From JAVBLV01 sp031553195 (lineage in GTDB: Bacteria; Bacteroidota; Bacteroidia; Bacteroidales; P3), in assembly GCA_031553195.1 (NCBI GenBank), contig JAVBLV010000083.1, positions 1 to 8,228 of the forward strand: 8,228 nt of DNA. Direction: 5' to 3'. Shown one piece after another: positions 1-6,055 of this stretch. The notes beneath the pieces were generated by a model. That model did no database searches and was not told the origin of the DNA. It saw only the letters and a program-made list of their open reading frames with translations. How positions within the stretch are numbered: position 1 is the stretch's first letter; the number at the start of each line of letters is the position of its first letter. The position numbers and the translations under genes were made by a program.

Positions 1-7
1 TTGAGTC

Positions 8-64
8 CTGAAAATCATAACTGAATAGGATAGTAGAATAAACTATAAAATTACTGATTTTCAG
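8..64. repeat. Spaced 10-bp inverted repeat in the left intergenic region
   Basis: CTGAAAATCA at 8-17 is exactly complementary to TGATTTTCAG at 55-64, with a 37-base A/T-rich spacer. The spacer is too long and the run of T absent, so this is not a convincing intrinsic terminator. It may be a weak structure at the end of an upstream transcript or a chance repeat in AT-rich DNA. Nothing else is recognisable in 1-170: there is no clear promoter box for the rhomboid gene. Confidence 0.3.
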
Positions 65-170
65 CGACTTAAACAAATTAAAATGTCATTTAATTGATTG
101 ATTTATAGATATTTAACATTAAAAGTAACGGACTATTGATACACAATACAGCCCGCAAAAGTTTAGTTTT

Positions 171-851
171 TTGCCTCCGGCAGTAAAAAATCTGTTAATT
201 ATTAATGTCATTTGTTTTTTTGCGACTTTTTTGTTGCAAAGATCCGGGATTATAGATTTAAATCAAATATTAGGTTTGCATTTTTTTAAGGCTGAATCTT
301 TTGCTTTTTACCAGTATGTTACGTACATGTTTATGCATGGAAATTTTAGTCACCTGTTCTTTAATATGTTTGCCTTATGGATGTTTGGTTGCTTGCTCGA
401 GAACACTTGGGGAACCAAACGCTTTTTAATTTATTATTTTGTTACAGGGATAGGAGCGGGGATTGTTCAGGAACTGTCGTGGATTATAGAACTACGGGAT
501 GTTATTTACTCTTCGGCGGAAATGATAAACGCTGGCGGGGATCTGATGTCGAAAAAGGCGTTTTTTAACGAATTTGTCACCATTGGGGCTTCCGGATCTG
601 TATACGGTATTTTGCTGGCTTTCGGAATGATGTTTCCGAATATGTACGTATTTATTTACTTTTTATTCCCCATAAAGGCCAAATGGATTGTAATCATTTA
701 TGGAGCGATAGAATTATTTTCAGGCATTTTTTCGCATGGAAGCGGAATAGCTCATTTTGCTCATTTAGGCGGAATGATTTTCGGCTTTTTCCTTATTTTA
801 TATTGGCGCAAGAAAGCGCGTTCAAACACCCATTATCATAACGATTTTTGA
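171..851 (+). CDS. Rhomboid family intramembrane serine protease
   Basis: This is a polytopic inner-membrane serine protease expected to cleave transmembrane segments of other membrane proteins; the substrate is unknown. The 226-residue product shows the rhomboid signature: His61-x3-Asn65 after TM1 (HGNFSHLFFN), the catalytic serine in GASG (Ser141), and the catalytic histidine in the last core helix (AHLGG, His198). Six hydrophobic segments are visible, at about 6-24, 57-76, 83-104, 136-152, 156-182 and 193-210. About 35 polar residues (105-136) separate TM3 from the catalytic helix. The frame is open back to a TAA at 126-128 without an ATG or GTG; TTG at 171 is the best start because the protein then opens with PPAVKNLLIIN, typical of Bacteroidales rhomboids, but an ATT at 135 cannot be excluded. 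The stop overlaps the next start (TGATG), implying co-translation. Family is certain; the start is not. Confidence 0.92.
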   Translation: MPPAVKNLLIINVICFFATFLLQRSGIIDLNQILGLHFFKAESFAFYQYVTYMFMHGNFSHLFFNMFALWMFGCLLENTWGTKRFLIYYFVTGIGAGIVQELSWIIELRDVIYSSAEMINAGGDLMSKKAFFNEFVTIGASGSVYGILLAFGMMFPNMYVFIYFLFPIKAKWIVIIYGAIELFSGIFSHGSGIAHFAHLGGMIFGFFLILYWRKKARSNTHYHNDF

Positions 852-1708
852 TGCAGGAAAAAGAAAAGCCGGATCAGTTTATTGCGGTTTATTTTTCGCA
901 GATTGAATCATTCGATGCCGCTTTAAGCTATGCCCTGCCCCTTGCAAGAGTCTTAGATAAAGGGATTGTTTTTTTACATGTGCAAGATCCGAAATATGTT
1001 TCAGAAAGCATTTCTCCGGAACTGGCGAAAGAAAAAATACAACAAGCAGAACGGTTGATTTCTTCGTATGGAATTCTGTCGGAGTACTATTTGTTGGAAG
1101 GGAAAACTTCTGAAATTCTGAAAGGGAGTATTGAAAAACTGAATGTTATATGTTTGATTACGGGCATTAATACGTCTAAAAAAGGAAAAAAGGCAGATGC
1201 TCCCGAAGAATTACTGAAGAATTTGGAATATATCAAGACGGCCTATTTGTTGGCGCCTGAGCCTCTTTCTGATGAAAAATTGTTGAAAAACATAGCTTTT
1301 ACGATAGATTTTGAGAAAGAATCGAAAGAAAAAATACCATGGGCGAGTTATTTCGGGCGTTTTAACCGATCATTGATTTATGTGTGTTATCCGGAATATA
1401 AAGACGATTACTTATCTAGGTCAACACAAGAAAATCTCCGGTTTGTAAAAAAAATGTTTGAGGAATTAAATGTGAATTATGTCGTAGAGGAAATCGGGAG
1501 GGTAAATTACTCGTCTACTATTGATATGGAAGCGATAAAACGCTTTGAAAATAATAGAATAGGTTTGTTGATAGCAGTTTCTACCAGGGGAAAAACGGTT
1601 ATTGATTTCTTGCGTTTCAGACCGGAATATAAAACGATTCGGAATCCGTATAAAATTCCGGTGTTAATGCTTAATCCCAGGGAAGATATTTATGTTTTGT
1701 GCGATTAA
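851..1708 (+). CDS. Universal stress protein-like protein (tandem UspA-fold domains)
   Basis: This is a 285-residue cytoplasmic protein with two successive UspA-like alpha/beta domains, at about 8-137 and 145-276. Domain 1 opens with a beta strand and helix (FIAVYFSQIESFDAALSYAL) followed by GIVFLHV. Domain 2 ends with IPVLMLNPRED and then YVLCD, a tail I associate with Bacteroidales USP proteins. The classical UspA nucleotide-binding pattern G-x2-G-x9-G-S/T is not intact in either half: the first has only TGINTSKKG and the second AVSTRGKTV. ATP binding is therefore doubtful. I chose ATG 851, whose first base is the last base of the rhomboid stop, over the TTG three bases earlier. The overlap suggests translational coupling with the rhomboid gene. 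A role in stress or signalling is inferred from the family only; no substrate or trigger can be read from the sequence. Confidence 0.8.
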   Translation: MQEKEKPDQFIAVYFSQIESFDAALSYALPLARVLDKGIVFLHVQDPKYVSESISPELAKEKIQQAERLISSYGILSEYYLLEGKTSEILKGSIEKLNVICLITGINTSKKGKKADAPEELLKNLEYIKTAYLLAPEPLSDEKLLKNIAFTIDFEKESKEKIPWASYFGRFNRSLIYVCYPEYKDDYLSRSTQENLRFVKKMFEELNVNYVVEEIGRVNYSSTIDMEAIKRFENNRIGLLIAVSTRGKTVIDFLRFRPEYKTIRNPYKIPVLMLNPREDIYVLCD

Positions 1709-1755
1709 CCATGTTTATTTGAATGGCCAGCGCGCAAATTATTTTGTAAATATGA

Positions 1756-1828
1756 GAGGTTGTCTAAATTTTTATAGAACAGATTTTTAGATTCAAAATA
1801 CTTCACAGAAAAATTTTTCGACAACCTC
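1756..1828. repeat. 73-bp near-palindromic element (possible MITE or IS-end remnant)
   Basis: GAGGTTGTC at 1756-1764 is exactly matched by its reverse complement GACAACCTC at 1820-1828. Allowing a two-base gap, the similarity between the two ends continues inward for about 25 more bases (AAA, TTTTT, GAA and TTTT blocks recur in order). Short imperfect terminal repeats around a non-coding core are the shape of a miniature inverted-repeat element or of two abutted insertion-sequence ends. I see no target-site duplication: the flanks are ATGA on the left and CAAC on the right. As RNA it could also fold at the 3' end of the rhomboid-USP transcript, but it lacks a U-tract, so it is not a typical intrinsic terminator. 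Confidence 0.5.
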
Positions 1829-1881
1829 CAACATGCTTGCCGATTTTTATTTGATTTATAACTTAATAAATTTATAATTAC

Positions 1882-3066
1882 ATGATGGATACAAAAAATT
1901 TAGGATTTAATTCCAAACTGATACATGGCGGAGAACACCATGACGAATATGGCAGCGCAACGGTGCCCATTTATCAAACTTCGACTTTCCGTTTCTTAAA
2001 CGTCGACGACGGAGCGGCCTGTTTTTCGGGAGAAAAGGACGGATACATGTACACGCGTATCGGCAATCCGACTATTTCGGCTTTGGAACGGCAGGTTGCC
2101 GAATTGGAAAACGGTTTTGGCGGAATTGCCGTTTCTTCGGGAATGGGGGCCGTAACCACTTTATATATGGCGTTGCTTAACCAGGGCGAACATATGATCA
2201 GTTCCGCGGCTGTTTATGGCGCTTCGCGCGTAGTAATGGAACAACATTTTTCCCGTTTCGGAGTGGAGTCTACCTACGTTGCTACCGAAAATATAGAAAA
2301 TATTAAGTCGGCTATTCGTCCCAACACCAAAGTGTTGTATATCGAAACGCCGGCCAACCCTACCATGGGAATTACCGATATTGCCGCTTGCGCGAAATTG
2401 GCTAAAGAACATAGATTAATATTGGTTGTGGACAACACTTTTTGCAGTCCTTACCTTCAACAACCATTGGAATTAGGCGCCGATGTTGTTTTTCATTCGA
2501 TTACAAAATTTTTGAACGGACATGCGGATATAGTAGGGGGAATTATTGTCGCCAAAACGAAAGAATTATACAATAAGATTCGTCCGGTGATGGTAAATAT
2601 GGGATGTAATATGGATCCGCATCAGGCATACATGGTTATCAGAGGGTTGAAAACGCTGGGCATTCGTATTGACCGCGCTCAGGAAAACGCCGTAAAAGTA
2701 GCCGAATTTCTGAATAACCACCCTAAAATAAAAACAGTTGCATATCCGGGTTTATCTTCCCATCCTCAATATGAATTGGGCAAGAAACAAATGAGAGGTC
2801 CGGGAACCATGATCAGTTTTGAATTGAAAGGCGGATTACAGGCGGGTAAAACATTAATGGATTCTGTAAAATTAGCGATTCTTGCTGTTTCTTTGGGCGG
2901 CGTAGAAACGTTGATCCAACATCCGGCTTCTATGACCCATTCCAAAGTTCCTCAGGCTTCGAGGGAAGCGGCAGGCATTACAGATGGTTTAGTCCGTTTT
3001 TCGGTAGGAATTGAAAATGTTGAAGATATAATTGCCGATTTAGAACAGGCTTTGAATCTTTTGTAA
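1882..3066 (+). CDS. Cys/Met metabolism PLP-dependent enzyme, methionine gamma-lyase-like
   Basis: This cytoplasmic fold-type I PLP enzyme of the trans-sulfuration family most resembles methionine gamma-lyase, which splits methionine into methanethiol, 2-oxobutanoate and ammonia. The 394 residues equal the family's usual length. Visible residues are the phosphate-binding Tyr57 and Arg59 (YTRIGNPT), SSGMGA (85-90), the stacking Tyr112 (VYGAS), Asp184 (VVDNTF) that binds the PLP ring nitrogen, the PLP lysine Lys209 (HSITKFLNGH), and the carboxylate-binding Arg372 (GLVRFSVG). The C-terminal SLGGVETLIQHPASMTH block is also typical. At the position of the methionine gamma-lyase cysteine (YGC in Pseudomonas putida) this protein has Ala114, so preference for methionine over cystathionine, homocysteine or cysteine is uncertain. 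Two ATGs stand at 1882 and 1885; the first is used here. The gene appears monocistronic, with a terminator 14 bases after the stop. Confidence 0.9.
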   Translation: MMDTKNLGFNSKLIHGGEHHDEYGSATVPIYQTSTFRFLNVDDGAACFSGEKDGYMYTRIGNPTISALERQVAELENGFGGIAVSSGMGAVTTLYMALLNQGEHMISSAAVYGASRVVMEQHFSRFGVESTYVATENIENIKSAIRPNTKVLYIETPANPTMGITDIAACAKLAKEHRLILVVDNTFCSPYLQQPLELGADVVFHSITKFLNGHADIVGGIIVAKTKELYNKIRPVMVNMGCNMDPHQAYMVIRGLKTLGIRIDRAQENAVKVAEFLNNHPKIKTVAYPGLSSHPQYELGKKQMRGPGTMISFELKGGLQAGKTLMDSVKLAILAVSLGGVETLIQHPASMTHSKVPQASREAAGITDGLVRFSVGIENVEDIIADLEQALNLL

Positions 3067-3079
3067 CTTCTGTCGTTCA

Positions 3080-3124
3080 AAAAGAAGCGGGGGCTTCGCT
3101 TTAAGTGAGACTCTCGCTTCTTTT
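3080..3124 (+). terminator. Intrinsic terminator of the gamma-lyase gene
   Basis: Fourteen bases after the stop codon, AAAAGAAGCG (3080-3089) pairs perfectly with CGCTTCTTTT (3115-3124). The stem continues through GGGG (3090-3093) with CTCT (3111-3114) using two G-U pairs, and then a smaller inner hairpin. The descending arm ends in a short T run. Its inner sequence GGGCTTCGCTTTAAGTGA recurs in altered form at 4317-4335, which suggests a reused terminator cassette. Confidence 0.8.
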
Positions 3125-3151
3125 CAATTCTTACCTTATTAATTTTTATCA

Positions 3152-4063
3152 ATGAAAAAATTTCTTTTTTGTTTTTTGGCTATGGGAAGTTTTTCTCTGG
3201 CCGCACATGCACAAGATACCTTTGAAGCAACCGAATACGATATTCCTATGGCGAATCCGATACATTGTAAAAGTACAACGGATACATTGAGGCCGCCTTC
3301 CAGTAACTTGTCTTGTTATTCGTTCTACACATATGAGAATGCGAGCGGATATATAACAGGCGCCAATACATCCGGCGATACCATGTATGCACAGATATAT
3401 AAGAACACAGGCAATAAAGTATGTTCGGGACTTATCGTTTTAGTAGTGGTAAAATCGGGAGAAGGTAATTTTACAGGAAAATTATATAGCGTGAAAAATA
3501 ATGCGCCTGATACGGTTATCGAAACTTCCCTGAGCCTGTCGAGTAAAGATATGCCTGGCGTATTTGGATTTATTGCCCTCCCATTTGATTCGCCTGTTCC
3601 TGTTTCTACAGATTTTGCCGCAGTGGCGGGCTTTTCATCACAAAATATAAATTGCGGGATTTTAAGTACTAATGATAATTGCGTGGCTACCGGATATGAG
3701 AACCTTAGTTATGCGGGAAGCTCTACCGGACAATGGACTACGATAAAAGATAAATACGGGCTAAATATTGATTTGCATATTTATGCGGTTCTCAATGAAA
3801 ATACTATGAATATAAAAGAGAACCCTCTAACCCTGAATGCCTCGGTCTATCCTAATCCTGCTTATAGTTCGGTTACCATAGTTTCCCTGGATAAAATAGA
3901 AAAGTTTCAGGTTTTTAATATGACAGGGCAACTAATATATGAAGACAATCCGCACGAGTTAATAGCCCAATTGGATGTGAATACATGGATAAATGGTAAT
4001 TATGTTATAAAATTGCATACAATCAAGGGAAGTATATCTAAAAAGCTGACCATCTTCAGATAA
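3152..4063 (+). CDS. Secreted protein with T9SS type A C-terminal sorting domain, function unknown
   Basis: This is a 303-residue exported protein. Residues 1-20 form a Sec signal peptide: Lys-Lys, a hydrophobic core, then AHA before Gln21, the likely signal peptidase I cleavage site. Residues 224-303 are a type A sorting domain of the type IX secretion system: an ASVYPNP motif (230-236), VFNMTGQLIY, GNYVIKL and the basic end KKLTIFR. Such proteins cross the outer membrane through the T9SS and are released or anchored after removal of the domain. The middle (about 55-215) is predicted to be beta-rich and has a GYITGANTSGDTMYAQ stretch seen in other uncharacterised T9SS cargo; I recognise no catalytic motif. 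Cysteines at 39, 55, 91, 168 and 177 could form disulfides. It sits alone between two terminator-like hairpins, so it probably has its own promoter, although no clear -7 box is visible upstream. Export route is confident; function is unknown. Confidence 0.88.
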   Translation: MKKFLFCFLAMGSFSLAAHAQDTFEATEYDIPMANPIHCKSTTDTLRPPSSNLSCYSFYTYENASGYITGANTSGDTMYAQIYKNTGNKVCSGLIVLVVVKSGEGNFTGKLYSVKNNAPDTVIETSLSLSSKDMPGVFGFIALPFDSPVPVSTDFAAVAGFSSQNINCGILSTNDNCVATGYENLSYAGSSTGQWTTIKDKYGLNIDLHIYAVLNENTMNIKENPLTLNASVYPNPAYSSVTIVSLDKIEKFQVFNMTGQLIYEDNPHELIAQLDVNTWINGNYVIKLHTIKGSISKKLTIFR

Positions 4064-4163
4064 GTACACAGTAAAATTTATTTGGCATTTGTTGTTGAAA
4101 ACTTGATGTTTAATACCGTTTGTAGATAGTCTGAAGAATTCGGATTTAAGCCCATGTATACTC

Positions 4164-4301
4164 GCAACCCAAGCGCTGAATAGTCATAACTTCCGTAAAG
4201 TATGGTCAGAGGTTGCCTTTATGTGCGGTCAGAGCCAAAACAAAGTATAGTCAGGATCTTCTTCATGTGCAGTTGCAACCCAAGCGCGGAATATTCACAA
4301 T
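4164..4301. repeat. Two interleaved imperfect direct repeats in the 4064-4488 intergenic gap
   Basis: Repeat A is about 27 bases: GCAACCCAAGCGCTGAATAG at 4164-4183, continuing to 4190, recurs as GCAACCCAAGCGCGGAATAT at 4275-4294, continuing to 4301. Twenty-three of 27 positions match. Repeat B, about 30 bases, lies between them: it starts AAAGTATGGTCAG at 4197 and ends ATGTGC at 4226; its second copy runs 4242-4270 (AAAGTATAGTCAG to ATGTGC). The order is A-B-B'-A'. No open reading frame of note crosses the region. This may be a decayed intergenic repeat family or the remains of a duplicated segment. Apart from this and the palindrome at 4320-4340, I see nothing in 4064-4488. Confidence 0.55.
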
Positions 4302-4319
4302 TAAATTTTGGATTTGCGG

Positions 4320-4340
4320 GGCTTCACTTTAAGTGAAGCC
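4320..4340. terminator. Perfect palindrome, likely bidirectional terminator between convergent genes
   Basis: GGCTTCACTT (4320-4329) and AAGTGAAGCC (4331-4340) are exact reverse complements around a single T; allowing a three-base loop gives a nine-pair stem. It lies between the convergent T9SS-cargo and ATPase genes, where either transcript could use it. It is followed on the + strand by GCTTCTTTGA, a weak T tract. Its core GCTTCRCTTTAAGTGA is shared with the terminator at 3080-3124, supporting a terminator or terminator-derived role. It lies about 150-250 bases from either stop codon, which lowers certainty. Confidence 0.5.
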
Positions 4341-4488
4341 GCTTCTTTGATCTAATGTTAGTCCATCATACTCGATGAGTAACGTACTAAAAGAGTTTTT
4401 TATTCTAAAAAGTCGGTAGGCGGAGCATGTTAAATCCTCAAATTTCAGGTTGATTTGTCACTCGCAATAATGAACCGACATCCTGTAG

Positions 4489-5658
4489 TTAATATAACAT
4501 TCCGAAGCGCCAAAGCGGAATAACGTTTGAATAGCCAAATTCGATATTGTCTTTTACGACAAAACCTTTTTCAACATCTTTAATTTGTTTCTGATTTTTG
4601 CTTTTTCCGCCGATTTCAAAAGTCATATCTTCTACCTGAAAGTCGGAAACAGGCGAAGAAAAAATATCGTATCCCGCTTTCAATTGATTGAAAAAAAACG
4701 TTTCGCGAACATTGCCGATATTGGGCAATCCGGGAATCAGATTGTATTGCAGATTGGTATTGTCCAAAAATACTTTTTCTACCTTTCCGAAACCTTTTAT
4801 TCCGCCTGCCGCATCTCGCAGTTGTCCAATTAATCCAGCCTCTTCAATGTAGAGAAAATAATCGGCAATGTTGTTACGGCTGGTTTCTAAAACAGGAGCT
4901 ATTTGTGTGAAATTAGGTTTGAACGGCACGCTTTGGGCAATAATTGCCATCAGTCGTTTTAGTTTCCTGCCTGTGGCCACATTCATGTCGGCATATTGCG
5001 GAATGTCAATTTCTAATGTTTGGTTAACAACCTGTTGCAATCGAATAGCAAAATCTTCGTCCTGCATGAAAGGGTAATAACCATGGTTGAGATATTCTGT
5101 AAACAAGGGCAAAGGATGTTCTACTTCTGGAACTTCTACCCTGTGCTGAATAATTTCATTTAAAGTGCAAACGCGTGTGTGAATGCCTTTGAACATAGCC
5201 AGAAATTCACGGAACGACAAACCCTGCATTTGATACATTACAGCACGGCGGCTCAAATCGGCAGCGCCTTTGTTGATATCGAGGATGGACGAACCGGTAA
5301 AAACGACTTTCAGTTTTGGGTGATAATCGTAAATCATTTTCAATTCGCGCGACCATTCTTTATACTTGTGTATTTCGTCGATAAAAAGCGTTTTGCCACC
5401 TTGTTTTTCAAACTCATCAGCCAAATCAAGCAATGTATGGGAAGCAAAATAGAAGTCGTCTGCCATCGCATAAAGCGTTTCATCTGTCGACAGTTTCAAT
5501 TTAATGTGTTGCAAAATCAACGTGGTTTTACCCACGCCACGCGCCCCTGTCAAGCCTATCATTCTCGCTTTCCAATTGATTTCATCAAATTTATATCGTT
5601 GGAAATCAGTGTTTGTTTCGCGCAACAATTTGTGATAATATGCTTTTAAGTTTTCCAT
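4489..5658 (-). CDS. AAA-type ATPase with DUF4143 C-terminal domain
   Basis: This is a 389-residue predicted cytoplasmic P-loop ATPase of the AAA_14/DUF4143 type, a family common in Bacteroidota and archaea with no settled function. Visible motifs are Walker A GARGVGKT (38-45), Walker B TLFIDEIH (90-97, Asp94-Glu95), a sensor-1-like VVFTGSS (118-124) and an arginine pair LSRR (135-138). A helical or winged-helix segment (about 225-285) precedes the DUF4143 part, which holds NIGNVRETFFFNQL (313-326) and TFEIGGKSKNQKQI (346-359). Asp339, Glu348 and Lys352 there recall a degenerate PD-(D/E)XK nuclease fold. ATG at 5658 is chosen: it follows a consensus -7 box by about 20 bases, and a TTG six bases upstream adds only two residues. 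It is transcribed alone, away from rho. No partner antitoxin or restriction gene is adjacent. Family certain; biological role unknown. Confidence 0.88.
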   Translation of the reverse strand: MENLKAYYHKLLRETNTDFQRYKFDEINWKARMIGLTGARGVGKTTLILQHIKLKLSTDETLYAMADDFYFASHTLLDLADEFEKQGGKTLFIDEIHKYKEWSRELKMIYDYHPKLKVVFTGSSILDINKGAADLSRRAVMYQMQGLSFREFLAMFKGIHTRVCTLNEIIQHRVEVPEVEHPLPLFTEYLNHGYYPFMQDEDFAIRLQQVVNQTLEIDIPQYADMNVATGRKLKRLMAIIAQSVPFKPNFTQIAPVLETSRNNIADYFLYIEEAGLIGQLRDAAGGIKGFGKVEKVFLDNTNLQYNLIPGLPNIGNVRETFFFNQLKAGYDIFSSPVSDFQVEDMTFEIGGKSKNQKQIKDVEKGFVVKDNIEFGYSNVIPLWRFGMLY

Positions 5659-5678
5659 GGGCAAACAAATTTTTCATG

Positions 5679-5686
5679 CAAAGATA
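5679..5686 (-). promoter_or_regulatory. Likely -7 promoter box of the ATPase gene
   Basis: On the - strand these bases read TATCTTTG, an exact match to the Bacteroidota -7 consensus TAnnTTTG. Transcription would start near 5672, leaving a leader of about 14 bases before the ATG at 5658. A TTTG element lies upstream at a spacing of 15 bases instead of the usual 19-21, so the -33 element is poor. The perfect inverted repeat 5693-5740 covers the region where RNA polymerase would contact the -33 side. Confidence 0.5.
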
Positions 5687-5692
5687 CAGTTT

Positions 5693-5740
5693 TGCATAAA
5701 ACAAATGCGATTTATCAGAAAATTGCATTTGTTTTATGCA
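5693..5740. repeat. Perfect 16-bp inverted repeat upstream of the ATPase promoter (candidate operator)
   Basis: TGCATAAAACAAATGC at 5693-5708 is exactly complementary to GCATTTGTTTTATGCA at 5725-5740, separated by 16 bases. In RNA the stem could extend inward through 5709-5713 paired with 5720-5724, one of those pairs being G-U. It sits directly upstream of the ATPase -7 box and spans the -33 region, a position suited to a repressor or activator dimer. It has no T-run on either side, so a terminator is unlikely. A repressor binding here, possibly the ATPase acting on its own gene, is inference only. Confidence 0.6.
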
Positions 5741-5846
5741 GTATTCGGTTGTATAATTGGCAGAAGAGATTGGGCAATTTACCATTTACCCTTGCTGAGC
5801 CGCCAATTGCATTGCTCCCCAAAACACTAAACAACTCCACCCACTT

Positions 5847-5907
5847 TTTACTAATGAAAAGATGCAGATGAAAATATTTTTCTCATCTGCATCTTTTCAT
5901 TAGTAAA
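5847..5907. repeat. Perfect 25-bp inverted repeat (61-bp hairpin) between rho and the ATPase gene
   Basis: The 25 bases 5847-5871 (beginning TTTACTAATG, ending CAGATGA) are exactly complementary to 5883-5907, with an 11-base AT-only loop apart from its last C. Perfect arms of this length are too long for chance and too uniform for an ordinary terminator. It lies about 150 bases past the rho stop codon on the - strand and could end or protect the rho transcript, but neither side carries a good T tract. On its right is TAACTTTG on the - strand (5912-5919), a -7-like box that would start a transcript at the hairpin. It may also be a small palindromic mobile or repeated element. Confidence 0.7.
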
Positions 5908-6012
5908 TTTGCAAAGTTAAAGGCAAAACTAATTGAAACAGAATCGTTAGCAACTCAGATCTTAAAGTGATAACATCTTGTGTTTCAACCCGCCAAAAGA
6001 ACTTGCGAGGAT

Positions 6013-6044
6013 TTTGCTTTAAAAAGTTTCTGATCTTATCTTTG
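6013..6044 (+). promoter_or_regulatory. Near-textbook Bacteroidota promoter with no sense gene downstream
   Basis: TTTG at 6013-6016, a 20-base spacer, and TATCTTTG at 6037-6044 match the primary sigma consensus TTTG-N19-21-TAnnTTTG at every fixed position. Transcription would begin near 6051 and run rightward, immediately entering the 3' end of rho, which is encoded on the opposite strand (stop at 6056). No + strand gene of credible quality lies downstream. The region looks like a strong promoter that has lost its gene, or one for an antisense RNA. The remaining part of the 5659-6055 gap holds only the two hairpins and the ATPase promoter. Confidence 0.6.
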
Positions 6045-6055
6045 CGCAAGAAAGA

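Noticed and set aside
4164..4301. CRISPR-like repeat-spacer array
   Set aside because: Two motifs occur only twice each, with mismatches and irregular spacing, and there is no cas gene in the window.
4412..4479. Short GTCGGT/ACCGAC inverted repeat near the ATPase 3' end
   Set aside because: Six base pairs with a 56-base spacer are expected by chance and there is no T tract.
5179..5649. 156-codon + strand open frame opposite the ATPase gene
   Set aside because: It is antisense to the Walker A and Walker B coding region of a clearly real protein and shows no family features of its own.
4489..5658. Toxin-antitoxin or defence module built on the DUF4143 ATPase
   Set aside because: The gene stands alone; there is no adjacent partner, nuclease or methylase gene, so the sequence does not support a defence system.
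5904..5911. TAAATTTG, a -7-like box on the + strand
   Set aside because: It overlaps the right arm of the 25-bp hairpin and has no TTTG element 19-21 bases upstream.
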